Positions 55,421 through 63,292 of a stretch of 64,000 bases of DNA are shown here, piece by piece (position 1 is the first letter of the stretch; each line of letters begins with the position of its first letter). Source of the stretch: Crocinitomicaceae bacterium (GTDB lineage Bacteria > Bacteroidota > Bacteroidia > Flavobacteriales_G > Salibacteraceae); contig PAME01000019.1 of assembly GCA_002707155.1 (NCBI GenBank), forward strand, positions 62,001-126,000, given 5' to 3'. A program made the translations under genes and the position numbers. The notes beneath the pieces were generated by a model. The model was not told the origin of the DNA, ran no database searches, and was given only the letters and a program-made list of their open reading frames with translations.

Positions 55421-55978
55421 ATGATGGATCATATTGACAAATTTAATAGCGAGCTTACAGAAGCTCCATTCATTAGCTGTTGCGTTTGCGAAATAAACTT
55501 TGAAGCAACAGGAGTAAAGTACATCGTAGAAAAAAGTTTTAAACGTGTTTCGGAAAACGTGCAATACTCTATTTATGAATATGCAATTTGTTGGGACTGT
55601 GCCCAAAAGTTTCAGGAAAAAATAAGCCCAGAATCCAATGAGGCCATTCAAACCTATTTTTTTGATCAATTGAGAAATAGGCCTCCTCGTTTTTTTGAGG
55701 AAGATGAAAATCCATTGCATGTCTCGTTATCTGAATGCATGGTTAAGGGAACTAAAACTGCTGATCTAACCGAATATACCATGTGTGGTGTATTTCGAGA
55801 TGGACAATTTTCTATGGATGCCTTACCTTATGTATTGAGTTCAGCGGTTCTTGGGGAAATCGCAGAAAAATTATCAGCAAGCACTAAGGATGAAATGGAT
55901 GACTTTCGGGAGACCTATCTCGGCGGACCCCCAGAGCTAGAGGAGCTTTTTAAAGGAAGACCAGTAGTGTTTCTGTAG
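55421..55978 (+). CDS. Cysteine-motif protein of unknown function
   Basis: A 185-residue soluble protein with no signal peptide. A probable zinc site is formed by SCCVCEINF near residue 20 and AICWDCAQKF near residue 60 (CxxC plus CxxC). A second half has MCGVFRDGQFSMDALPYVLS and ends PPELEELFKGRPVVFL. Similar CxxC plus helical proteins occur in Bacteroidota, but I cannot name a family. The start may be either of two consecutive ATGs. Neighbours are convergent and give no context. Confidence 0.72.
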   Translation: MMDHIDKFNSELTEAPFISCCVCEINFEATGVKYIVEKSFKRVSENVQYSIYEYAICWDCAQKFQEKISPESNEAIQTYFFDQLRNRPPRFFEEDENPLHVSLSECMVKGTKTADLTEYTMCGVFRDGQFSMDALPYVLSSAVLGEIAEKLSASTKDEMDDFRETYLGGPPELEELFKGRPVVFL

Positions 55979-56028
55979 AATTTTGAATTTTAAGTTTTGA
56001 ATTATCGAAGCTGATAAAATTAAAAACC

Positions 56029-57660
56029 CTAAACCTCCACAGCTCCATTATAAAGCGCCGCTCTTTGTTCTGCAAATCGATCATCGGAAGTATATTCATC
56101 ATACGTAAGCGCCTTGTCAATATAGCCGTTAGGTCCTATTTCAACAATTCGATTCGCAACAGTTTCGGTAAAGGTATGATCGTGTGATGTAAACATTACA
56201 GTACCCGGAAAATCTTGTAAAGCGTTGTTCAAGGCTTGAATAGATTCAAGGTCCAAGTGATTAGTTGGTTCATCCAATATCAAAAGGTTACCTTGAGCCA
56301 GCATCATTCTAGAAAGCATACATCGCACTTTTTCTCCTCCAGACAACACATTAACGCCTTTCAAAGATTCTTCACCCGTAAACAACATTTTACCCAAGAA
56401 ACCTCGAATAAAAACGTCGTCTTTTTCTCCAGGAGAATATTGTCTTAACCAATCAATAAGAGACTCTTTTGATTTAAAGTATTCTTCATTCTCATTGGGC
56501 AAATAGCTAGTGGTAATGGTTTGGCCATATCTATATTCACCACTAGACTGCTCAGCTTCACCCACTAAAATTTGGAACAAGGTAGAAATAGCCATTCCAT
56601 TTTTAGATAAAAAAGCAACCTTATCGCCCTTATTTAATTGTAACGAAAGTTTATTAAATAAAACTTCGTCTCCTCGTTTGGCAGAAAGCTGGTCTAATTC
56701 CAGCAACTGGTTTCCAGCTTCTCTCAATTGAGTAAAAATAACTGCAGGATATTTTCTGCTACTTGGTTGAATATCATCCAAGTTAATTTTTTCCAGTAAT
56801 TTTTTTCTACTCGTAGCCTGCTTACTTTTTGAAGCATTTGCACTAAATCGTTGAATAAACTCTTGCAATTCCTTTTTCTTAGCTTCAGCTTTTTTATTAG
56901 AAGAAGAGCGCTGCTTTAGAGCCAATTGACTGGATTCGTACCAGAAAGAGTAGTTTCCGGTATAGGAATTTAATTTACTAAAGTCTATATCTACAATGTT
57001 GGTACATACAGTGTCCAAGAAGTGTCTATCATGAGAAACAACTATTACCGTGTTTCTGAAATCCAGTAAAAAGTCTTCTAACCAACTGATTGTTTTTAAA
57101 TCCAAATCGTTAGTAGGCTCATCTAAGATTAATACATCTGGGTTTCCAAAAAGAGCTTGAGCTAATAGGATTCTAACTTTTTGAATACCACTAAGGTCTT
57201 TTAGCAAGGTATAATGTTCTTTTTCTTCGATTCCCAAACCCGATAGTAGAGAAGCAGCATCACTTTCAGCGTTCCAACCATCCATTTCTGCAAATTCAGC
57301 TTCCAATTCAGAGGCACGCATACCGTCTGCTTCAGAAAAATCTGGTTTAGCATAAATATCATCCTTTTCTTTCATGATTTTCCACAAATCATTGTGGCCC
57401 ATCATTGCAGTGTGTAAAGCAGAAACTTCGTTAAATTCAGAGTGGTTTTGCTTAAGTACAGCCATTCTTTTTCCTGGCTCTAGAAATACTTGTCCGGTAT
57501 TAGGGTTGATTTCGTCGGTCAATATTTTCAGGAAAGTAGATTTCCCAGCACCATTTGCTCCAATAACACCATAGCAGCTGTCGCCGTGGAATTTGATGTT
57601 AACATCGTCAAATAATACTCTTTTTCCGAATTGAAGGGATACGTTTCTTGCTTCTAACAT
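56029..57660 (-). CDS. ABC-F family ATPase with degenerate second Walker A
   Basis: The 543-residue protein has two ABC domains and no membrane segment. Domain 1: GVIGANGAGKST, LSGIQKVRILLAQAL, LDEPTNDLD. Domain 2: Walker A reads FLSKNGMAISTLF, without the Lys of GxGK[S/T]; signature LSGGEKVRCMLSRMM and LDEPTNHLD are intact. The linker has the ABC-F interdomain helices (ALKQRSSSNKKAEAKKKELQ). ABC-F proteins bind the ribosomal E site and modulate translation. I recall other ABC-F members with a changed second Walker A, so this may be normal for the subgroup. A promoter element lies at 57680-57687, giving a short leader before ATG 57660. Confidence 0.9.
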   Translation of the reverse strand: MLEARNVSLQFGKRVLFDDVNIKFHGDSCYGVIGANGAGKSTFLKILTDEINPNTGQVFLEPGKRMAVLKQNHSEFNEVSALHTAMMGHNDLWKIMKEKDDIYAKPDFSEADGMRASELEAEFAEMDGWNAESDAASLLSGLGIEEKEHYTLLKDLSGIQKVRILLAQALFGNPDVLILDEPTNDLDLKTISWLEDFLLDFRNTVIVVSHDRHFLDTVCTNIVDIDFSKLNSYTGNYSFWYESSQLALKQRSSSNKKAEAKKKELQEFIQRFSANASKSKQATSRKKLLEKINLDDIQPSSRKYPAVIFTQLREAGNQLLELDQLSAKRGDEVLFNKLSLQLNKGDKVAFLSKNGMAISTLFQILVGEAEQSSGEYRYGQTITTSYLPNENEEYFKSKESLIDWLRQYSPGEKDDVFIRGFLGKMLFTGEESLKGVNVLSGGEKVRCMLSRMMLAQGNLLILDEPTNHLDLESIQALNNALQDFPGTVMFTSHDHTFTETVANRIVEIGPNGYIDKALTYDEYTSDDRFAEQRAALYNGAVEV

Positions 57661-57679
57661 GCTTTCTAATTTGGGGCTG

Positions 57680-57687
57680 CAAAAGTA
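57680..57687 (-). promoter_or_regulatory. Putative -7 element of second ABC-F gene
   Basis: Minus-strand TACTTTTG matches TAnnTTTG, about 20 bases upstream of ATG 57660. Confidence 0.5.
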
Positions 57688-57781
57688 CTGGTTTTTTTAG
57701 CGTTTATTGACCTTTATAAGAGGATAAATACATTCAAATGTCATTAGTAAAAGTAAATTTGACCTACCAAAAAATATAAAA

Positions 57782-58219
57782 ATGACGAAAGCAGAAATAG
57801 TAACAGCAAAAGGAACAATGAAAGTGGAGTTTTACGACAATGATGCTCCAAAAACAGTAGCAAACTTTGTGAAGTTAAGCAAGGATGGGTATTACGATGG
57901 ACTAAACTTCCATCGAGTACTTCCAGACTTTGTAATCCAAGGTGGTTGTCCAGATGGAACAGGTGCTGGTGGTCCTGGATATAGCATCGATTGTGAGTTA
58001 GATGGTGAGAATCAGTATCACGAAAGAGGCGTATTAAGCATGGCGCATGCAGGAAGAAATACTGGTGGGTCACAATTTTTCATTTGCCACAGCAGAAATA
58101 ATACTGCTCATTTAGATAGAAACCATACTTGTTTTGGTAAGGTGGTTGATGGATTAGATGTAATTGATGCAATCAAAGAAGGAGATAAAATTGAAAAAAT
58201 CACCATTCAAGATGCGTAA
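57782..58219 (+). CDS. Peptidyl-prolyl cis-trans isomerase, cyclophilin type
   Basis: The 145-residue cytosolic cyclophilin has the active-site motifs FHRVLPDFVIQGGCPDGTG, RGVLSMAHAGRNTGGSQFFI and HLDRNHTCFGKVVDGLDVID. It lacks a signal peptide and matches the size of bacterial PpiB. It isomerises X-Pro bonds. The stop overlaps the start of a YceI-family gene by eight bases, indicating coupled translation. Confidence 0.95.
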   Translation: MTKAEIVTAKGTMKVEFYDNDAPKTVANFVKLSKDGYYDGLNFHRVLPDFVIQGGCPDGTGAGGPGYSIDCELDGENQYHERGVLSMAHAGRNTGGSQFFICHSRNNTAHLDRNHTCFGKVVDGLDVIDAIKEGDKIEKITIQDA

Positions 58220-58751
58220 GCTTATAATTATTAGTGCGTTTGCTTTGCTTGGCTATTTTGGCCAAGCTCAGCAAATTGTGCAGTCTGAATCAAAAGTAAA
58301 CTTTGAGATTGGTGGCATTGGCTGGTCTACCGTGGAAGGCACAATCAATGGAATGAAAGGCACAGTGCAATGGACTGAAAACCTTGTAAAGAGTTCGTTC
58401 AATGTCTGTATTAATCCCGCAACAATATTTACAGATAACGAAGAACGCGACGAGCATCTTAAGAATGAAGATTTCTTTAATGTTTCTAAGTATGCTGAAA
58501 TTTGTTTTGTGAGCAGAAGTATTGTAAAGGATGGAGCAAATTATAAGGCAATTGGAAGCCTGACTATTTTAGGGGTTTCTAAAGAAGTGTCTATACCATT
58601 TTCGCTCAGCCAGAAGGAAAACAAAACCATTTTAACTGGAACCCTCGAAATCAATCGATTTGATTTTGGCCTTGCGGCAGAAAGCTACACCACTTCGATT
58701 ATGGTCGACGATAAAGCAGAAGTAGAAATTATTTGTGTTCTTAAAAATTAA
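58212..58751 (+). CDS. YceI-family exported protein
   Basis: The start is ATG 58212, overlapping the cyclophilin stop; a longer frame from 58164 lies within the cyclophilin gene. The 179-residue protein has a signal peptide (residues 1-19, ending FGQAQ) and a lipocalin-like YceI barrel: VNFEIGGIGWSTVEGTINGM, NEERDEHLKNEDFFNVSKY, IGSLTILGVSKEVSIPFSL and LTGTLEINRFDFGLAAESYT. YceI proteins bind amphiphilic lipids or isoprenoids in the periplasm. Here the first barrel strand and NEERDEHLK loop are typical. Confidence 0.9.
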   Translation: MRKLIIISAFALLGYFGQAQQIVQSESKVNFEIGGIGWSTVEGTINGMKGTVQWTENLVKSSFNVCINPATIFTDNEERDEHLKNEDFFNVSKYAEICFVSRSIVKDGANYKAIGSLTILGVSKEVSIPFSLSQKENKTILTGTLEINRFDFGLAAESYTTSIMVDDKAEVEIICVLKN

Positions 58752-59131
58752 CCAGCAGAATTCTCAAAAGTTTTGTCTTAAAGGACATGAACCAATTTCC
58801 TTTTAGACAACCCTAATCTCTTGTTTTTTTGGACTTGTTTCATAATCTCAACCCTTTTTTAGTGAAGATATGCTGAAATAAATTCAGCGTGACGCAATAA
58901 AACCATAGCAATTGATTGCCAAATGCTTTTCTGACTAGAACTATGGTGTAACCTTTATTATGGGTTATTACTCTCCAACCTTCTTTAACACATTAGACGA
59001 ATTTTGTAATGGCTATAATAGATGATTTTTAAATCTTGCCGCACAGAATATCTAAGTTCACTTCAGTTGTCAATTAGACAACAACTTTTAAAAAATAATC
59101 AAAGTATTGTTGTAGTGGATTTCAAAGGAAA
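58752..59131. other. Intergenic region with REP-like hairpin
   Basis: No gene is visible in these 380 bases. A hairpin GCTGAA (58872-58877)/TTCAGC (58883-58888) with loop ATAAA, flanked by gaagatat and gtgacg, resembles short palindromic repeats that I recall as common between Bacteroidota genes. The stretch also contains imperfect repeats ttaaagg/cctttaa-like but no promoter consensus. Confidence 0.4.
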
Positions 59132-60310
59132 ATGAGTGTGGATAAAAATGAAGTTTTAAAGCAATTTATTGCAACTCGTAATTACACCGAAAAAATTGTA
59201 GAGCCGCTAGCGGTTGGCGATTTTGAGTCTCAGCCTGTAGAATGGGTAAGTCCGCCCAAATGGCAATTAGGACATACTACTTGGTTTTTTGAGCAATTTT
59301 TACTTGCAGAATCAATAAGCGATTACAAGTGGTTTGATGATGATTTTGCATTTTTATTTAATAGTTATTACAATACAATTGGCAAAAGAGTATTACGAAC
59401 TGACCGAGGGAACTTGACAAGGCCAATTATTGAAGAGGTATTTACTTACCGGAAAGAAATTACACTCAGAATGACCAATTGGATGAGTGATAATGAATTA
59501 AGCGACCAGCAATTAAAACTTATCGAATTAGGAATCAATCACGAACAGCAGCATCAGGAGCTATTGATTACCGATATTAAATACATATTAGGTCACAGTC
59601 CTCTGTTTCCGGTCTATGATGGAATTGCGAAGGTGGAAATAGAAAATGCAAATTCACAGGAGTGGATCTCCTTAAAAGAAGGTACTTATTCCATTGGAAA
59701 TGAAGGAAAAAAGTTTTGTTATGATAATGAACTTTCCAAACACCAAGTGTTTTTACACGAATTCGAAATTTCAAATCGACTAGTAAGCAATGGAGATTTT
59801 ATTGAATTTATAGAGGCAGGAGGATATACAAATTTCGATTATTGGCTGGATGAAGGCTGGGCTTGGGTAAAAGAAAAAAAAGTAAATTCCCCGAAATATT
59901 GGTTTCAGGAAAATGGTGATTGGTTCCATTACACGCTAGCAGGATATAAAAAGGTGCAGCCCAATGATGTGCTTTGTCACGTTAGCTATTACGAAGCTGT
60001 GGCTTATGCTGAGTGGAAAGGAATGCGCTTGCCAACTGAATTTGAATGGGAAGCGGCTTCTGATAAATTGGACTGGGGAAGTCGTTGGGAATGGTGCGCA
60101 TCCAGTTATATGCCTTACCCAGGGTTTGATAAACCTGGAGGAGCAGTAGGCGAGTACAACGGAAAATTTATGGTGAATCAAATGGTGCTACGCGGATCTT
60201 CAGCTGCCACTGCGCCAAATCATTCTAGGAAAACCTATCGAAACTTTTTTCATCCTCATTTTCAATGGCAGTTTAGTGGAATTCGACTGGCTAAAAAACA
60301 AAAAATATGA
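59132..60310 (+). CDS. egtB: Ergothioneine sulfoxide synthase EgtB
   Basis: The 392-residue enzyme joins a thiol donor and trimethylhistidine (hercynine) with O2. The N-terminal DinB-like domain contains the iron motif HEQQHQE (H-x3-H-x-E) and LGHTTWFFEQFLL; the C-terminal formylglycine-generating-enzyme-like domain includes FEISNRLVSNGDFIEFIEAG, HVSYYEAVAYAEWKGMRLPT and LRGSSAATAPNHSRKTYRNF. The stop overlaps the next gene, egtD, by ATGA. No egtA, egtC or egtE is nearby, so the thiol donor may be cysteine or glutathione taken directly, and the C-S lyase must be elsewhere; the donor is not determined. Confidence 0.92.
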   Translation: MSVDKNEVLKQFIATRNYTEKIVEPLAVGDFESQPVEWVSPPKWQLGHTTWFFEQFLLAESISDYKWFDDDFAFLFNSYYNTIGKRVLRTDRGNLTRPIIEEVFTYRKEITLRMTNWMSDNELSDQQLKLIELGINHEQQHQELLITDIKYILGHSPLFPVYDGIAKVEIENANSQEWISLKEGTYSIGNEGKKFCYDNELSKHQVFLHEFEISNRLVSNGDFIEFIEAGGYTNFDYWLDEGWAWVKEKKVNSPKYWFQENGDWFHYTLAGYKKVQPNDVLCHVSYYEAVAYAEWKGMRLPTEFEWEAASDKLDWGSRWEWCASSYMPYPGFDKPGGAVGEYNGKFMVNQMVLRGSSAATAPNHSRKTYRNFFHPHFQWQFSGIRLAKKQKI

Positions 60311-61242
60311 ATCTGCAATTTGCCGAGGAAATAATTGAAGGCTTATCTTCAACTCCAAAACATTTGTCGTCAAAATGGTTTTATGATAAAATAGGGGACG
60401 ACTTATTTGTGAAAATCATGAATATGCCAGAGTATTACCTGACTGATGCGGAGTATGAAATTTTTTCCAAACAGACTAGCGCCATTTTAGACGAATTTGA
60501 GGTGAATAAAAGCCAACTGGAGCTATACGAATTAGGCGCAGGAGACGGAACAAAAACGATTCAGCTCTTAAAAGCTATGGACCCAAAAAACTTCACCTAC
60601 CATCCAATTGATATTTCAGAAAATGCATTAAACCAACTGCAAGAGAGACTTGCCAAAGAATTGCCTGAGGTTTCTGTAGCACCTGTGCAAGGAGAGTATT
60701 TCGAGGTATTAGAAAGTTTATCTAAAAATGAGTCGAAAATAATTTTGTTTTTGGGTTCTAATCTCGGCAATATGCATGATGATGTAGCAAAACAATTTAT
60801 TAAACAATTGGCAGAGCAAATGCAAGCCGGCGATAAGTTACTCTTAGGGTTGGATAAGATGAAGTCGAAAGCTATTATACTGCCTGCATACAATGATAAA
60901 CAGGGTTATACGGAGGCATTTAATCTCAATTTATTGAGTAGAATTAATTCCGAATTTGACGCCGATTTTAATCTTGCACAATTTGAACATAGGCCGAATT
61001 ACGACGAAGAAACTGGAATTGCTTCCAGCGCTTTAGTAAGTAAATGCAAGCAAACGGTTAATATAAAGTCCTTGGATAAGACATTTGAATTTGAAGAAAA
61101 TGAATCAATTCAAACCGAGATTTCAAGAAAGTACAACCTTGATATTTTGGAGAATGTATTTGCAGGTTCTGGCTTAGCAATTAAAAAAGAGTTTAACGAT
61201 AGCCGAAACTATTTTATGAATGTCTTACTAGAGAAAAATTAA
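60307..61242 (+). CDS. egtD: L-histidine N-alpha-methyltransferase EgtD
   Basis: The 311-residue enzyme trimethylates histidine to hercynine, the first step of ergothioneine synthesis. It shows the EgtD start LSSTPKHLSSKWFYDKIGDD, NMPEYYLTDAEYEIF, SAM-binding ELGAGDGTKTIQLL, YHPIDISENAL, FLGSNLGNM and LLLGLDKMKSKAIILPAYND. Residue pattern and length are standard. It is coupled to egtB (ATGA overlap), forming a minimal egtBD operon that makes an antioxidant thiol. Confidence 0.93.
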   Translation: MNLQFAEEIIEGLSSTPKHLSSKWFYDKIGDDLFVKIMNMPEYYLTDAEYEIFSKQTSAILDEFEVNKSQLELYELGAGDGTKTIQLLKAMDPKNFTYHPIDISENALNQLQERLAKELPEVSVAPVQGEYFEVLESLSKNESKIILFLGSNLGNMHDDVAKQFIKQLAEQMQAGDKLLLGLDKMKSKAIILPAYNDKQGYTEAFNLNLLSRINSEFDADFNLAQFEHRPNYDEETGIASSALVSKCKQTVNIKSLDKTFEFEENESIQTEISRKYNLDILENVFAGSGLAIKKEFNDSRNYFMNVLLEKN

Positions 61243-61299
61243 ACAGCAGCTCACCCAACAAAAATTGTAGATCTGCGTCAATATTTAAAAGAAGTTATT

Positions 61300-61587
61300 A
61301 TGAAACAAGCTATTTGGAAGGATACTGTAATCGCGCAAAGTGATAAAACTAAAAACGTTGAAGGAAACGCATATTTTCCTGCTGAAGATATTAATAAGGA
61401 ACTCTTTAAATCCTCAGAAACTCAGTCGGTTTGTCATTGGAAAGGGACTGCATCTTATTATTCGATTGAAGTAAATGGTGAAGTAAACAAAGATGCTGCA
61501 TGGTATTATCCAACGGCGAAAGATTTGGCTAAGAATATTGAAGGTCATGTCGCTTTTTGGCGAGGCGTGCAAGTAGTCGATGTCTAG
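61300..61587 (+). CDS. DUF427-domain protein
   Basis: The 95-residue soluble protein matches the short DUF427 form: AIWKDTVIAQSDKTKNVEGN, AYFPAEDINKELF, VCHWKGTASYYSIEVNG, AAWYYPTAKDLAKNIEGHVA and FWRGVQV. The domain is a compact beta-tent fold of unknown activity. It begins 57 bases after egtD on the same strand, so it may belong to the ergothioneine operon, but a functional link is not established. Confidence 0.9.
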   Translation: MKQAIWKDTVIAQSDKTKNVEGNAYFPAEDINKELFKSSETQSVCHWKGTASYYSIEVNGEVNKDAAWYYPTAKDLAKNIEGHVAFWRGVQVVDV

Positions 61588-61658
61588 ATAGTTAAGGCAA
61601 GTTAACACATTCTTGCTGAGGCTGGAATGATGAACATAACAAGAACAAAAGGAATTAG

Positions 61659-62438
61659 ATGGTAGAAACAATGCATAAAGCGGCTCAATACTTAGCCATG
61701 GCTGGTAAGTCCTATTTAGAAGTGAAAAAAGACGATAGCCATACAAACCTAGAATGGTTAGGGAAGAAAAAAAGTTTAGTGTCGCATGATTTAAACGATC
61801 ACGGCATTCGCTTGGCAATCAACTACAAACAATATGCATTAGAGATTTTGACTGATGACGAGTTATTGGATGCTATTTCACTTACCGGCGAAAGTCACGA
61901 TTTTTTGTGTTCTTGGATAAACGAAGGGCTCAAACGTTACGGGGTCAAAGGCGATTTTAAATTTGAGTCACATTATATTTTGCCCTACAAAAATGGATTG
62001 AATAAGGACTATCAATTTCCAGCTCCCAACGCAGATAAATTGCAGGATTTAATCGATCAACGTAATGTATGTGATGCTGCCTTGCGCAGCGTTTTGTCCG
62101 ATCGTAAAGATGCAAGTAAGATTCGTATTTGGCCTCATCATTTTGATACCGGAGCAATCATAGAGGTAGATGAAGATAACGACGGACTAATCAAAACAAT
62201 TGGCCTAGGCTTATCTATTCCCGATACTATGATTAACGGTTTTTACTTCTATGCTTCTCCTTAGTCTAAAGGAAAAAACTTGGATTTAAGCAAAATGGAT
62301 GAAGATGCGTTAAGCAGCGGAGAATGGCACTCTGGTGAATGGAAAGGTGCAACCTTGCGGAGCGAGTCAGTTTCAGTGGAGGAGGCTACGAAGTTTTTTG
62401 AAGAAGCAATTCAGGAATTGTTGTTGGTGTTGCGGTAG
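61659..62438 (+). pseudogene. Gene of unknown function with in-frame amber stop
   Basis: An open frame from ATG 61659 gives 201 residues of a soluble protein (MHKAAQYLAMAGKSYLEVKK, SLTGESHDFLCSWINEGLKR, RIWPHHFDTGAIIEVDEDND, GLGLSIPDTMINGFYFYASP) to TAG at 62262-62264. The same frame continues with gene-like sequence (SKGKNLDLSKMDEDALSSGE, EWKGATLRSESVSVEEATKF, FEEAIQELLLVLR) to TAG at 62436-62438. A TGG-to-TAG change at 62262-62264 would explain this, so the native protein was about 259 residues. It could be a sequencing error. I do not recognise the family. Confidence 0.75.
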
Positions 62439-62563
62439 CGAAATGGTTTTATGAAAATAACCTCGCCAACCGATGTCAATGGGTAGAGGTTCCTGAGATA
62501 TATTTTGCATCTCCTCTAGAGTTTGGAACAAAACACGAAGAATTTTGGAAAGTCAATTTCAAA

Positions 62564-63292
62564 ATGCTTGATGAGCTTTCTGATATAACAGAGATCGGAA
62601 TAATCTACGCGAACAAGTATATAGAGACATTAAAGACACCAATAATTTCTGAACTACCCGCGATTAGAGCATTTATGGCGAATAGAGTGTCGGAAATTTT
62701 AAACAATCCGAGGGAAAGAGAAAAGTATCAAAAAGTAATTAATAACCTTTGGAATAGAGAAACCAGTATACTTTGTCTTTCAAAATCTCCTAAACTATAT
62801 CGTATGTGGAATGATCGTTTTACTGGTTTTGGAAATGGAATTTGCATTGGGTATGATACCAAATCATTAGGAAAACATCTTTGGAATGATTCCATTGGTG
62901 AAGAAATTAATTATTATGAAGAAGGTAACGAGCCACAAGTAACACCTTTTGATTTAGATAAGCAATTGAGTTTTTTTGAATGGAAAAAACAGCTTAACTC
63001 ATTACCAAAAGAGTTATTTGAGCATGAAGAAGAATACAGAGTAGCCAGGTTGAGAAGATCGGTGGACACTAGCATAGAGAGTAAAAAGAATTTATCGATA
63101 TCTGAAAATTTCCGTGGTCGTGTAGAAATTGACAAATCAATTATAAAGGAGGTAATAATTGATTCAAGGATTCCCAAAAATGACTTTAATGATATTTTAG
63201 AGAGAGTAAATGGCTTAAATACTCAAATTTCTATCAAAAAGGCTAATATGGATAAAACTTGGAAACGGGTCCTTATATCCACAATAAACTAA
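62564..63292 (+). CDS. DUF2971-family protein, probably 5'-truncated
   Basis: The 242-residue product from ATG 62564 includes the DUF2971 block TSILCLSKSPKLYRMWNDRF, FGNGICIGYDTKSLGKHLW and HEEEYRVARLRR. Family-like sequence extends upstream in the same frame to about 62441 (KWFYENNLANRCQWVEVPEI, YFASPLEFGTKHEEFWKVNF), matching the usual N-terminal part with an IYFASP motif. But no ATG, GTG or TTG occurs between the in-frame TGA at 62399 and 62564. The gene has therefore probably lost its first codons at a junction with the damaged gene upstream. Members are of unknown function, often in defence or mobile regions. The last bases overlap the dihydroorotase-like gene. Confidence 0.72.
   Translation: MLDELSDITEIGIIYANKYIETLKTPIISELPAIRAFMANRVSEILNNPREREKYQKVINNLWNRETSILCLSKSPKLYRMWNDRFTGFGNGICIGYDTKSLGKHLWNDSIGEEINYYEEGNEPQVTPFDLDKQLSFFEWKKQLNSLPKELFEHEEEYRVARLRRSVDTSIESKKNLSISENFRGRVEIDKSIIKEVIIDSRIPKNDFNDILERVNGLNTQISIKKANMDKTWKRVLISTIN

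Noticed and set aside
13311..57660. The two ABC-F genes as antibiotic-resistance determinants
   Set aside because: They resemble housekeeping Uup/EttA- and YbiT-like members; no resistance-type linker or mobile context is visible.
61659..62438. Amber codon as programmed readthrough or pyrrolysine site
   Set aside because: No special downstream structure and no pyl genes are seen; a simple TGG-to-TAG mutation or sequence error is more economical.
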